64,000 nt of DNA from Klebsiella pneumoniae (GTDB lineage: Bacteria; Pseudomonadota; Gammaproteobacteria; Burkholderiales; UBA3065), in NCBI GenBank assembly GCA_945897555.1, contig CAMDGF010000005.1:1-64000 (forward strand), in the 5' to 3' direction. Positions 20,660-31,600 of the stretch are shown here, one piece after another. The notes beneath the pieces were generated by a model. It made no database searches. It had not been told where the DNA came from and was given only the letters and a program-made list of their open reading frames with translations. A program made the translations under genes and the position numbers. Every line of letters begins with the position of its first letter. Position 1 is the stretch's first letter.

Positions 20660-20710
20660 GCATGGTAGCAAAGCGTGGCGTCGCTCTCGTGGCGCCACCG
20701 TGCTCCATGC
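20660..20710. repeat. Large imperfect hairpin between sigma gene and ilvI
   Basis: Left arm GCATGG-T-AGCA-AAGC-GTGGCG (20660-20680) pairs with right arm CGCCAC-CG-TGCT-CCATGC (20693-20710) in three blocks of 6, 4 and 6 base pairs, around a 12-base loop. It sits immediately upstream of the sigma gene start and 22 bases upstream of the ilvI -35 box. It could be a leader RNA structure that masks the sigma start, or an operator shared by both divergent genes. Confidence 0.5.
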
Positions 20711-20731
20711 ACGGATAACGCCGGCGCTTTC

Positions 20732-20760
20732 TTGACCCGGTCATGTCGAATTGTTACTGT
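20732..20760 (+). promoter_or_regulatory. Sigma-70 promoter of ilvIHC
   Basis: TTGACC (20732-20737), a 17-base spacer and TACTGT (20755-20760), followed by about 40 bases to the ilvI ATG. This is the best housekeeping promoter in the window. The short leader leaves no room for a peptide attenuator of the ilvGMEDA type. Confidence 0.6.
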
Positions 20761-20806
20761 CTCGGGTTCGCTGCGATGCAGCACCCAGAACCATGCGAGT
20801 GACCTC

Positions 20807-22504
20807 ATGCAGTTGAATGGCGCAGAGATCGTTGTGCACTGCCTTCGTAAGGAAGGTGTCGAATTCGTGTTTGGCTACCCCGGTGGGGCTGTGCTCAATA
20901 TCTACGACGAGATCTTCAAGCAAGATGCGTTCCGGCACATCCTGGTGCGTCACGAGCAGGCTGCGGTGCACGCGGCCGACGCCTACGCGCGCTGCACGCT
21001 CAAGCCGGGGGTGTGTCTGGTCACCTCTGGCCCGGGCGTGACCAATGCCGTCACCGGCATCGCTACGGCGCACATGGATTCCATCCCGATGGTGGTGATC
21101 ACCGGCCAGGTGCCGACCCACGCCATCGGTCAGGATGCGTTCCAGGAATGCGATACGGTGGGCATCACCCGGCCCATCGTCAAACACAACTTTCTGGTGA
21201 GCGACGTCAGGGACCTCGCGGTGACCCTGAAGAAGGCGTTCTACATCGCCACCACCGGCCGGCCTGGCGTGGTGTTGGTCGATATTCCCAAGGACGTGAC
21301 GCAGGCGGTCTGCGAGTTCGAGTACCCGGAGACGATCGAGATGCGCTCGTACAAGCCGGTGGGCGCCGGCGACCCGGGTGAGATCGAACGGGCTGTCGAG
21401 CTGATCCTCTCGGCCAAGCGGCCGATGGTGTACGCCGGTGGCGGGGTCATCCTCTCGGGCGCAGCCGGCGAGCTGGCGGAGTTGGTGCGTGGCACCGGCT
21501 ACCCCTGCACCAACACGCTGATGGGGCTCGGCGCCTATCCGGCCACCGACAAGCAGTTCGTCGGCATGCTTGGCATGCATGGCACCTACGAGGCCAACAT
21601 GGCCATGCAGCTGTGCGACGTGCTGATCGCCGTGGGTGCCCGCTTTGACGACCGCGTCATCGGCAACCCCAAACATTTCTTCGATCCCGACCGCAAGATC
21701 ATCCACATCGACATCGACCCCTCGAGCATCTCCAAGCGCGTCAAGGTCGATGTCGCCATCGTCGGCAACGTGGCCAGCGTGCTGCAGGCCATCAACGGCC
21801 GCCTCAAAGCCTCCAAGACCCGGCCGGACGCCGAAGCGCTCGAGGGCTGGTGGGCGCAGATCGGGCAGTGGCGCGGCCGCGACTGTCTCAAGTTCGACCG
21901 TGCCAGCCCCATCATCAAGCCGCAGGCGGTGGTCGAGAAGTTGTACGAAGTGACCAATGGCGACGCCTACATCACCTCGGACGTCGGCCAGCACCAGATG
22001 TGGGCCGCTCAGTTCTACAAGTTCGACAAGCCGCTGCGCTGGATCAACTCCGGCGGCCTCGGCACCATGGGCGTGGGGCTGCCGTATGCCATGGGCGTGC
22101 AGTTCGCGCATCCGGACGCCACGGTGGCTTGCGTGACCGGCGAGGCGAGCATCCAGATGTGTATCCAGGAGCTCTCGACCTGCAAGCAGTATCACCTGCC
22201 GCTCAAGATCGTCAGCCTCAACAACCGTTACATGGGCATGGTCCGGCAGTGGCAGGAGTTCTTCTACGGCAACCGCTACTCCGAGTCCTACATGGACGCA
22301 CTGCCCGATTTCGTGAAACTGGCCGAAAGCTTCGGCCACGTTGGCATGCTCATTGAGAAGCCGGAGGACATCGAGGGCGCATTGCGCGAGGCTTTTGCCC
22401 TCAAGGACCGACTGGTGTTCATGGACTTCCGCACCGACCAGACCGAGAACGTCTACCCGATGGTCCCGGGCGGCAAAGGCCTCTCTGAAATGATCCTGGT
22501 GTAA
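20807..22504 (+). CDS. ilvI: Acetolactate synthase large (catalytic) subunit
   Basis: ThDP- and FAD-dependent enzyme making acetolactate or acetohydroxybutyrate, the first common step to valine, leucine and isoleucine. The track start (20675) is upstream of the promoter; the family N-terminus is MQLNGAEIVVHCLRKEGVEF at 20807, giving 565 residues. The catalytic Glu is in LVRHEQAAVHAADAYAR. The ThDP motif normally GDGS or GEGS reads TGEASIQM here, ending in LNNRYMGMVRQWQ. It heads ilvI-ilvH-ilvC. The symbol ilvB is equally used for this subunit in Betaproteobacteria. Confidence 0.96.
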   Translation: MQLNGAEIVVHCLRKEGVEFVFGYPGGAVLNIYDEIFKQDAFRHILVRHEQAAVHAADAYARCTLKPGVCLVTSGPGVTNAVTGIATAHMDSIPMVVITGQVPTHAIGQDAFQECDTVGITRPIVKHNFLVSDVRDLAVTLKKAFYIATTGRPGVVLVDIPKDVTQAVCEFEYPETIEMRSYKPVGAGDPGEIERAVELILSAKRPMVYAGGGVILSGAAGELAELVRGTGYPCTNTLMGLGAYPATDKQFVGMLGMHGTYEANMAMQLCDVLIAVGARFDDRVIGNPKHFFDPDRKIIHIDIDPSSISKRVKVDVAIVGNVASVLQAINGRLKASKTRPDAEALEGWWAQIGQWRGRDCLKFDRASPIIKPQAVVEKLYEVTNGDAYITSDVGQHQMWAAQFYKFDKPLRWINSGGLGTMGVGLPYAMGVQFAHPDATVACVTGEASIQMCIQELSTCKQYHLPLKIVSLNNRYMGMVRQWQEFFYGNRYSESYMDALPDFVKLAESFGHVGMLIEKPEDIEGALREAFALKDRLVFMDFRTDQTENVYPMVPGGKGLSEMILV

Positions 22505-22518
22505 GGGCTAGTCCAAGC

Positions 22519-23016
22519 ATGCGTCACATCATCTCTCTGCTCATGGAAAACGAATCCGGCGCGCTCTCCCGCGTCGCCGGTCTGTTCTCTGCGCGTAACT
22601 ACAACATCGAATCGTTGACCGTAGCCCCCACCGAGGACGCCACACTGTCGCGCATGACCATCGTCACCAGCGGTTCCGACGATGTCATCGAGCAGATCAC
22701 CAAGCAGCTCAACAAGCTGGTCGATGTGGTGTCTCTGGTCGACCTCACCGAAGGCGCGCACATCGAACGTGAACTCATGCTGGTCAAGGTGGGCGCGCGC
22801 GGTGCCGACCAGCGCGAGGAGATGAAGCGCATGGCCGACATCTTCCGCGGCCGCGTGATCGACGTCACCGACGATACCTACACCATCGAGCTGACCGGCC
22901 CGGTGACCAAGCACGATGCTTTTCTCGAGGCGATCGACAAGGCGGCGATCCTCGAGACGGTGCGTACCGGTGCGTCAGGCATCGGCCGCGGGCACCGCAT
23001 CCTCACCGCCGGTTGA
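22519..23016 (+). CDS. ilvH: Acetolactate synthase small (regulatory) subunit
   Basis: Regulatory partner of IlvI that raises activity and confers valine feedback inhibition. It has 165 residues: an N-terminal ACT domain starting MRHIISLLMENESGALSRVA with the valine-site segment FSARNYNIESLTVAPTED, and a C-terminal domain (ADIFRGRVIDVTDDTYTIEL) that contacts the catalytic subunit. It starts 14 bases after ilvI and is followed by ilvC. Confidence 0.97.
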   Translation: MRHIISLLMENESGALSRVAGLFSARNYNIESLTVAPTEDATLSRMTIVTSGSDDVIEQITKQLNKLVDVVSLVDLTEGAHIERELMLVKVGARGADQREEMKRMADIFRGRVIDVTDDTYTIELTGPVTKHDAFLEAIDKAAILETVRTGASGIGRGHRILTAG

Positions 23017-23063
23017 GACAGGGTCTGCGACTCGGGCATAACCTCGATAAAGCCGTAAATAAA

Positions 23064-24112
<1,049 letters not shown>

Positions 24113-24113
24113 T

Positions 24114-24785
24114 TTGACGCCCTGGCCACACCCCATCATCGCCCGCGAGGGCTGGCCTTACGTGGGCGGCAGCTTCGTGCTTGCTGCCTTGGTCTGGGCG
24201 GGTTTGGGGTTTGCCGCTTCGGCAGTGTTTTGGCTGATCGCGGTCTTTGTGTTGCAGTTCTTCCGTGATCCGGCGCGTGAGGTGCCGCCGGGTGAGGGGC
24301 TGGTGCTTTCGCCGGCCGATGGTCGCATCGTTCGGGTGATCGAGACGCACGACCCGTATGCCGACCGCCCGGCGCTGCTCATCAGTGTGTTCATGAACGT
24401 GTTCAACGTGCACTCGAACCGCATCAGCGTGAGCGGCGCGGTGAGCAAGGTGCAGTACTTCCCCGGAAGTTTCGTCAACGCCGATCTCGACAAGGCCTCG
24501 CTCGAGAACGAACGCAATGCGGTGGTGCTCGACACGCCACGCGGCACGGTGACGCTGGTGCAGGTGGCGGGCCTCGTCGCGCGCCGCATCCTGTGTTACC
24601 TCAGCGAAGGCGAGGCGGTGATTGCCGGTCAGCGTTATGGCTTTATCCGCTTCGGGTCGCGGGTTGATGTCTACTTGCCGCTCGATGCGTCGCCACGGGT
24701 CGTGATCGGACAGAAGGTCAGCGCGACCGAGACGGTCCTCGCCAGCTTTGGCGAGCCGGCTACTCAAAGGATGCCGGTGTCGTGA
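24114..24785 (+). CDS. psd: Phosphatidylserine decarboxylase (short, Psd-A type) proenzyme
   Basis: Decarboxylates phosphatidylserine to phosphatidylethanolamine at the inner membrane. It uses a TTG start one base after the ilvC stop and gives 223 residues, the short Psd-A class. An N-terminal hydrophobic segment precedes [22 protein letters not shown], and [10 protein letters not shown]-like [13 protein letters not shown] is present. The self-cleavage site that makes the pyruvoyl group is Gly-Ser in [14 protein letters not shown]. It overlaps pssA by four bases (GTGA), pairing the two steps of PE synthesis. Confidence 0.95.
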   Translation: MTPWPHPIIAREGWPYVGGSFVLAALVWAGLGFAASAVFWLIAVFVLQFFRDPAREVPPGEGLVLSPADGRIVRVIETHDPYADRPALLISVFMNVFNVHSNRISVSGAVSKVQYFPGSFVNADLDKASLENERNAVVLDTPRGTVTLVQVAGLVARRILCYLSEGEAVIAGQRYGFIRFGSRVDVYLPLDASPRVVIGQKVSATETVLASFGEPATQRMPVS

Positions 24786-25537
24786 AGTGGCGCGCACGCG
24801 AGGGGGTGGACGCGCGGCGGCCGTTTGGACGAAGCATCTTTCTGCTGCCCAATCTGCTCACTACGGCAGCGTTGTTCGCCGGGTTCTACAGCATCGTGCA
24901 GGCGATGAATGGACGCTACGAGGCAGCCGCTGTCGCCATCTTCGTGGCCATGGTGCTGGACGGGCTCGATGGCCGGGTGGCGCGCCTCACGCACACCCAG
25001 AGCGCCTTTGGCGCCGAGTACGACAGCCTGTCCGACATGGTGAGCTTTGGCGTGGCGCCGGCATTGGTCATGTACGTCTGGGCGCTCAAGACCATGGGCA
25101 AGCTCGGCTGGGTAGCGGCTTTCATCTATTGCGCCGCCGCCGCGCTGCGCCTTGCGCGCTTCAACAGCCAGAGCGCGAGCACGGACAAGCGCTTCTTTGT
25201 GGGTCTGCCGAGCCCTGCTGCGGCAGCGCTGGTGGTCGGCTTCCTCTGGCTGGTCGATGATTACTTCCAGGTCAGCGGTGCCGACGCGCGTTGGTTGGCG
25301 TGGGTGGTGACCTTGTCGGCCGGTGTGTTGATGGTGAGCAATCTGCGCTACTACAGCTTCAAGGTGGTGCACTTGCGCTTCAATGTACCTTTCATGGTGC
25401 TTCCGGTCGCAGTGCTTGGTTTGCTGCTGGTCTCTTACTATCCGCCGATGGTGCTGTTCGCGCTCTTTAGCCTGTATGTCCTGTCGGGGTTCCTTACGCC
25501 CTGGATCCTGCGTCGCTGGCCCGCCGACAGAACCTGA
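24782..25537 (+). CDS. pssA: CDP-diacylglycerol-serine O-phosphatidyltransferase
   Basis: Transfers phosphatidyl from CDP-diacylglycerol to serine in the inner membrane, supplying the substrate of Psd. It has 251 residues and a GTG start in a GTGA overlap with psd. The CDP-alcohol phosphotransferase signature DG-x2-AR-x8-G-x3-D-x3-D is complete in [10 protein letters not shown] and AEYDSLSD. Six or more hydrophobic helices follow. It is the membrane-embedded (type II) enzyme, unlike the peripheral E. coli PssA. The strong terminator after it marks the end of the operon. Confidence 0.95.
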   Translation: MKWRAREGVDARRPFGRSIFLLPNLLTTAALFAGFYSIVQAMNGRYEAAAVAIFVAMVLDGLDGRVARLTHTQSAFGAEYDSLSDMVSFGVAPALVMYVWALKTMGKLGWVAAFIYCAAAALRLARFNSQSASTDKRFFVGLPSPAAAALVVGFLWLVDDYFQVSGADARWLAWVVTLSAGVLMVSNLRYYSFKVVHLRFNVPFMVLPVAVLGLLLVSYYPPMVLFALFSLYVLSGFLTPWILRRWPADRT

Positions 25538-25566
25538 TCCTCTCGAAGTACGCAGTAGAATCAGTC

Positions 25567-25595
25567 CCCGCCGGCCGATGCTCGGCGGGTTTTTT
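25567..25595 (+). terminator. Rho-independent terminator between pssA and leuA
   Basis: CCCGCCG (25567-25573) pairs perfectly with CGGCGGG (25583-25589) around a 9-base loop and is followed directly by TTTTTT (25590-25595). It lies only 45 bases before the leuA ATG. It either ends the ilvIHC-psd-pssA transcript or acts as an attenuator for leuA. A TAGAAT at 25556-25561 just upstream is also noted. Confidence 0.85.
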
Positions 25596-25640
25596 GTTTG
25601 GGTGGCCTCATTTGCAGGCCCAAGGCACGAGAGCAGCGAC

Positions 25641-27182
25641 ATGAGCGACCGTTTGTACATCTTCGACACCACCCTCCGCGATGGCGAACAGAGCCCCGGC
25701 GCGGCCATGACGCGCGAGGAAAAGGTGCGCATCGCTCGGCAACTGGAGAAATTGGGCGTCGACATCATCGAAGCGGGTTTCGCGGCTGCCAGTCCCGGCG
25801 ACGCCGAGGCGATCCGCGCCGTGGCCGAGGTGATCAAGGATTCCACCGTCTGCTCGCTGGCGCGCGCCACCGAGCGTGATATCCAGGCTGCCGCAGATGC
25901 CATCGCCCCGGCGCCACGCAAGCGCATCCACACCTTCATCGCCACCTCGCCGATCCACATGGAGAAGAAGCTGCGCATGCAGCCGGACCAGGTGGTCGAG
26001 GCAGCCATCGCGGCGGTCAAGTTCGCCCGCAGGTTCACCGACGACGTCGAGTTCTCGGCCGAGGACGCGGTGCGCTCTGATATGGACTTCCTTTGCCGCG
26101 TATTCGAGGCCGCCATCAAGGCTGGCGCACGCACCCTCAACGTGCCGGATACGGTCGGCTACAGCATCCCCAATCTGTGGGGCGAGCGCATCCGTCAGCT
26201 GATCGAGCGGGTCGAGGGCTCGGACACCGTGATCTGGTCGACGCATTGTCATAACGATCTCGGCATGGCGGTGGCCAACTCGCTCGCCGCTGTGCAAGCG
26301 GGGGCGCGTCAGGTCGAATGCACGATCAATGGTCTGGGTGAGCGGGCGGGCAACGCTTCGCTGGAAGAGGTGGTGATGGCGGTCAAGGTGCGCCCCGATG
26401 TGTTCGGCTGCGATACCTGCGTCGATACCCGGCAGATTGTGCCGTCTTCCAAGCTGGTGAGTCAGATCACCGGCTACCCGGTGCAGCCCAACAAGGCGGT
26501 GGTAGGTGCCAATGCTTTTGCACACGAGTCCGGTATCCACCAGGACGGGGTGCTCAAGCACCGCGAGACCTACGAGATCATGAGCGCGGAGAGCGTTGGC
26601 TGGACCACCAACAAGCTGACCCTCGGCAAGCTCTCGGGCCGCAACGCGTTTCGCTCGCGGCTAGAGGAACTGGGTATCCGGCTCGACTCGGAGGAGGCCT
26701 TGAACGCGGCTTTTGCTCGCTTCAAGGCGCTCGCTGACAAGAAGCGCGAGATCTTCGATGAGGATCTGCAGGCGCTGGTGTCCGAGGAGGCCGTCACACC
26801 GGCCGAGGAGCATCTGAAGTTGGTGTCTTTGCGCGTTGCGTCCGAGACCGGCGAGGTGCCGCACGCGCGCGTGGTGCTGGCGGTCGATGGAGCCGAGCAC
26901 TCGAGCGAAGCCCACGGTGGAGGGCCGGTCGATGCTGCTTTCAAGGCGGTGGAAAAGCTGGTGCAGAGTCAGAGCGAGTTATTGCTCTACTCGGTCAACA
27001 GCATCACCGCCGGCACCGACGCCCAAGGCGAGGTCACCGTGCGCTTGTCCAAAGGCGGACGGGTGGTGAACGGGCAGGGGGCCGACACCGACATCGTCGT
27101 CGCTTCGGTCAAGGCCTATCTTTCTGCGCTCAACCGCCTGCAGAGCGGGCCGGAGCGGGCGCACCCGCAGGTCTCGCCGTAA
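25641..27182 (+). CDS. leuA: 2-isopropylmalate synthase
   Basis: Condenses acetyl-CoA with 2-oxoisovalerate in the first committed step of leucine synthesis. The track start (25383) is inside pssA; the protein begins [20 protein letters not shown] at 25641, giving 513 residues. The catalytic metal motif [15 protein letters not shown] and the downstream [16 protein letters not shown] histidines are intact, and [13 protein letters not shown] is the family signature. The C-terminal 120 residues form the leucine-binding regulatory domain, so feedback inhibition is expected. It follows the ilv cluster but is separated from it by a terminator. Confidence 0.97.
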   Translation: MSDRLYIFDTTLRDGEQSPGAAMTREEKVRIARQLEKLGVDIIEAGFAAASPGDAEAIRAVAEVIKDSTVCSLARATERDIQAAADAIAPAPRKRIHTFIATSPIHMEKKLRMQPDQVVEAAIAAVKFARRFTDDVEFSAEDAVRSDMDFLCRVFEAAIKAGARTLNVPDTVGYSIPNLWGERIRQLIERVEGSDTVIWSTHCHNDLGMAVANSLAAVQAGARQVECTINGLGERAGNASLEEVVMAVKVRPDVFGCDTCVDTRQIVPSSKLVSQITGYPVQPNKAVVGANAFAHESGIHQDGVLKHRETYEIMSAESVGWTTNKLTLGKLSGRNAFRSRLEELGIRLDSEEALNAAFARFKALADKKREIFDEDLQALVSEEAVTPAEEHLKLVSLRVASETGEVPHARVVLAVDGAEHSSEAHGGGPVDAAFKAVEKLVQSQSELLLYSVNSITAGTDAQGEVTVRLSKGGRVVNGQGADTDIVVASVKAYLSALNRLQSGPERAHPQVSP

Positions 27183-27214
27183 GCTACCCGCGGCGCTGAA
27201 GGATGCGTGTGCAG

Positions 27215-28693
27215 CTAGGGGCGTGATGCGTCGGCGGCGGCTTGCGACCAGCCCCCGCCGAGCGCGCGGTAGATGTCGACCGTCGCGCCAAGCTCTGCAT
27301 TGCGGCGATCGAGTGCGTCGAGCTGGGCGGCAAGCAGGCTCCGGCGAGCGTCGATCACTTCGAGCGCTCCGGTAAGCCCGGCGTCGAAGCGGCGGGTCGC
27401 CATGCGCAGCGTATCGGTGAGCGCTTGTTGGCGCTGCTCTTGCAAGCGGCGAGCCTCGCGGGCCGCGGCACGCGCACCAAAAGCGTTGCCAGCATCGACA
27501 AAGGCACTCTGAACCGCTTGTACGTAGGCCGCTTCGGCCACTCGTACACGGGCCCGCGCGGCTTTGAGCTGGGCGTCGAGCAGACGGGCGCCGGTGATGG
27601 GCTGCAGCAGACCCAGCCCGAGGGTCCAGATGCGTGCCGGCCCGACCAGCAGGTCGGAGAGGTCACGGCTCTGATAGCCGTAGCGGCCGGTGAGGCTCAG
27701 CTGCGGGAAGAACGCGGCGCGGGCTGCCGCCACGTCGGCGCTCGATGCCCGCAGTTGGGATTCGGCCTCGCGCACATCGGGGCGTTGCAGCAGCAGACCC
27801 GAGGGCAGGCCTTCCGGGATCTCGTGCAGAGCGGGCAAGGTGGCCGCGTCCATGCTGGTCTCGGTATCGATGCGCGTATCGGCCAGACCGGCACCCCAGA
27901 TGGCGGCGGGGTCTGCCCCCAGCAATCGGGCATGCGCCCGGCGACCGCGTTGCAAGGCGTCGCGCAGGTCGGTGAGCCGAACAGCAAAAGCATCGCGCTC
28001 GGCCAGATTCTGGCGGTACTCGAAGTCACCGAGGAGGCCGGCGTCGCGTTGGCGACGGATCAACTCGAGGGCTTCGTCGGCCAGAGTGAGCGTGGATTCG
28101 GTGAGGCGGATCTGCTGCTGCAAGGTGCGCATGCGGAAACTGCTGATCGCGACCTGCGCTGCCAAACTCATCTGTGCCGCGTGACGGGCCCACTGCTGTG
28201 CTTGCAGGCGCTCGTTCGCAGCGCGTTCGCCGGCGCGGACACGCCCCCAGACATCCAGCTCGTAGGTGGCTGAAAGGCCGAGCTGGCGGTTGTCGGTGAT
28301 CACCGGCAAGCCGGGGAAGTTGGTGGCAGTGCGTTCGCTGCGCTTGTTGCGCGCCACACCCGCGTCGAGCGCGAGATCGGGTAGCAGCCGTTGATTGGCC
28401 ACGCGAACCTGTTGCGCAGCATCCTCGACGCGCGCGGCAGCGATCGCCAGATCGGTGTTGGCCGCCAACGCGCGGTCGATGTCGGCACTGAGCGCTGCAT
28501 CGCCAAAACGCTCCCACCAACGCTCCAGGTCTCCCCAGTCCTCGGCACTAGCGGTCGGCTCCGGCAGGCTGAAGACACGTTGGACCGGCTCGGGCAGCAC
28601 GGCGCAGCCGCCCAGCAGGACGAGCAGGCCGCTTGCAACGGTGGCTCGCACGCGCTGCAGACCGCCTGCTGCCGTGCCACGCAGACCGCTCAA
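27215..28693 (-). CDS. RND efflux outer-membrane lipoprotein (OprM/NodT family)
   Basis: TolC-like outer-membrane channel of a tripartite efflux pump. A TTG start at 28693 overlaps the pump gene stop (TTGA), giving 492 residues; GTG 28651 is an alternative. The signal ends in the lipobox LLGGC, so the channel is lipid-anchored. Two repeated helical halves are evident, with EYRQNLAERDAFAVRL and PDVREAESQLRASSADVAAA (the NodT family motif) in the body. The track ORF to 29239 is an artefact of the overlapping frame. Third gene of the adaptor-pump-channel operon; substrate unknown. Confidence 0.92.
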   Translation of the reverse strand: MSGLRGTAAGGLQRVRATVASGLLVLLGGCAVLPEPVQRVFSLPEPTASAEDWGDLERWWERFGDAALSADIDRALAANTDLAIAAARVEDAAQQVRVANQRLLPDLALDAGVARNKRSERTATNFPGLPVITDNRQLGLSATYELDVWGRVRAGERAANERLQAQQWARHAAQMSLAAQVAISSFRMRTLQQQIRLTESTLTLADEALELIRRQRDAGLLGDFEYRQNLAERDAFAVRLTDLRDALQRGRRAHARLLGADPAAIWGAGLADTRIDTETSMDAATLPALHEIPEGLPSGLLLQRPDVREAESQLRASSADVAAARAAFFPQLSLTGRYGYQSRDLSDLLVGPARIWTLGLGLLQPITGARLLDAQLKAARARVRVAEAAYVQAVQSAFVDAGNAFGARAAAREARRLQEQRQQALTDTLRMATRRFDAGLTGALEVIDARRSLLAAQLDALDRRNAELGATVDIYRALGGGWSQAAADASRP

Positions 28694-31600
28694 GCCGCAC
28701 CTCCACGGCGCGCGATGCGGCGCTGCTCGACCCAGCGCGTCACCCAGACAAAGAACGTTGGCACAAAGTAGATGGCGAGGAAGGTCGCAGCGAGCATGCC
28801 GCCCATCACGCCAGTGCCGGCCGATTGGCGGGCACCAGCGCCGGCGCCGGTGGAGAGTGCCAGCGGTACCACGCCGAGGATGAACGCCAGCGAGGTCATC
28901 AGGATCGGGCGGAAGCGCAGTCGTGCCGCCTCCAGCGCGGCTTCTGCAGCAGCCATGCCTTGGCTGTGGCGGTGGGTGGCGAACTCGACGATGAGGATGG
29001 CGTTCTTGGCCGCCAGCCCGAGCAGTGTCACCAGGCCGATCTGGAAGTAGACATCGTTGGTCAGCGGCGGGATCGGCAGGCCGGTGAGGCCAAACAGGTA
29101 GTTGCGCAGGGTGATCATGCCGAGCGCGCCAAAGGTGCCGAAGGGCAGGGCCAGCAGCACCGCCAGGGGCAAGCTCCAACGCTCGTACTGCGCCGCAAGG
29201 ATCAGAAACACCATAAGCACTGCCAACAGCATGGCCCACATGCCGGTGCCCGCGTTGCGCTTCTCCTGGAAAGAGGCACCGCTGAACTCGTAACTGAAAT
29301 CGGGCGGCAAGGTCTTGGCCGCCACCCGCTCCACGGCTGCCAACGCCTCGCCGGAGCTCACGCCGGGCGCACCGGACCCGAGGATCTTGACCGAAGGCAG
29401 GTTGTTGAAGCGGTTGATCGTGTCTGGCCCGCTGGTGTATTGCACATCGACCAGGGTCGAGACCGGGATGAGTCGCCCGCTGTTACTGCGCACCATCACG
29501 CGCCCGATGTCTTCGGGCGTGCGCCGGTAGCTCGCATCGGCCGACATGAGTACCTGCCAGGTGCGTCCGAACTTGTTGAAGTCGTTGACATAGTAGGTGC
29601 CCATCGTCGCCGAGAGGGTGTTGAACAACACGTCCAGAGGCACGCCCAGCTGGGCTGCCTTTTCGCGATCGACCTCGATGCGCAGCTGCGGCGTGTTGGC
29701 GCGCCAAAGCGTCTGCGCGGTCTTGAAAGCCGGGTCCTTGGCGGTCTCGGCGAGGAATTCTTGCGTCACTTCGGCGAGACGCTTGGGACCACCGTCGCCG
29801 CGGTTCTGGATGTTGACTTCAAAGCCGCCCGCTTGGCCCAAGCCAAAGATCGCGGGCGGCATGAAGGCCAGTGCCAGTCCTTCTTTGAGGTCTGCGGTCT
29901 TGGCGTAGAACTCGCCGACCATGGCTCCGCTCGGCAGCTCGCGCGCATCCCACGGTACCTGTGTCACGAACACGGTGGCCGCGCTGTTGCTGTAGGAGCC
30001 GCCAAAGAAGTTGAAGCCGGTGAAGGCGATCACATGCTCATTGATCGGGTTGCTGCGGATGCGCGCCACGACGTCGTTGACCACCCGGTCGGTGCGGTCT
30101 AGCGTGGCGCCATCGGGCAGAAAGACGGCTGAGATGTAGTAGCCCTGATCCTCGTCGGGGACAAGAGAATGCGGCGTGTTCTGCCACAGCCAGCCGGTGG
30201 CCACGAGCATCACGCCGAACAGCAGTGCGGCAACGCCGCTGCGGCGGATCATGAAGCCCACACCGCGGCCATAGCGCTCGGTGAAGCGTGCGAACCAGGC
30301 GTTGAACCCGCGCGTGAAGCGGTTGCCCGCGCCAGCGGCGTGTGGCTTGAGGATGATCGCGCAGAGCGCCGGGCTGAGGGTGAGTGCGACCACTGAGGAG
30401 ATCAGGACGGCGATCGAGATGCTGACCGCGAACTGCCGATAGAGCTCACCGGCCAGACCGCCGAGGAAGCCGATCGGCACGAATACGGCGATCAGCACCA
30501 GCGAGGTGGCGATGATCGGTCCGGTGACCTGCTCCATGGCACGGATCGCGGCATCCCGCGGCGAGAGCCCCTCCTCACGCATGACCCGTTCGACGTTCTC
30601 GAGCACGATGATGGCGTCGTCGACGACGATGCCGATCGACAGCACCAGGCCGAAGAGCGTCAGCGTGTTGATGCTGTAGCCGAGCATCAGCAGGCCAGCA
30701 AAGGTGCCGACCAGCGACACCGGTACCGCCAGCATGGGGATCAGGGTGGCGCGCCAGGTCTGCAAAAACAGCAGCACCACCAGGAACACCAGGATCATCG
30801 CCTCGACCAGTGTCTTGATGACGCCGCGGATCGAGACATCGACAAACCGGGTGGTGTCGTAGGGCACCAGCACCTTAAGCCCGGGCGGGAACTCTTGCTC
30901 GATCTCGGCGAGGGTCGCCCGCACCTCGGTGCCGACCTTGAGCGCGTTGGCACCCGGGCGCAGGAAGATGCCGACCAAGGTGGCCGGCTTGCCATCGATG
31001 CGACCGATGAACTCGTAATCGGCGGAGCCGAGTTCCACGCGCGCCACGTCCTTGAGGCGCACCTGCGAGGTGCCGCCGCCGGTGCGGACGATGATGTTCT
31101 CGAAGGCGGGGACCTCGGCGAGGCGCCCGGGCGTGGTGATGGTGTAGACCAGCTCCTGGTCAGCGATCGGTTGTTGGCCGACCTTGCCAGGCGCGAACTG
31201 CGCATTCTGTGCATTCACCGCGGCGATGACGTCGCCTGGCGTCAGCCCCAAAGTGGCCAGCCTGTCCGGCTTGAGCCAGATGCGCATGGCGTAGTTCTTG
31301 GCGCCAAAGATCTGCACGCCCGTGGTGCCCTGGATGCGCTTGAGGCGATCGAGCACGTTAAGGGTGACGTAGTTGCTCGTGTAGAGGTCGTCAAAGCGGC
31401 CATCCGGGGAATAGAAGGCGAGCACCTGCAAAAAGCTGGATGAGCCTTTTTCCACGCTCACACCTTGCCGGCGAACCTCGACCGGCAGACGCGCCTCGGC
31501 CTGCTTGACGCGGTTGTTGACGTCGAGCGCAGCCTTGTCGGCGTCGACGCCGATGTCGAACGTGACCTGGATCTGCAAGACCCCGCTCGAAGCCGAGGTG

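Noticed and set aside
20741-22339. 532-residue open frame antisense to ilvI
   Set aside because: Shadow frame; composition rich in His, Asp, Val and Gly, no domain recognised, and it fully overlaps acetolactate synthase.
28694-29239. N-terminal extension of the outer-membrane channel ORF
   Set aside because: It lies in another frame of the pump gene; the lipoprotein signal begins at 28693 in a TTGA overlap.
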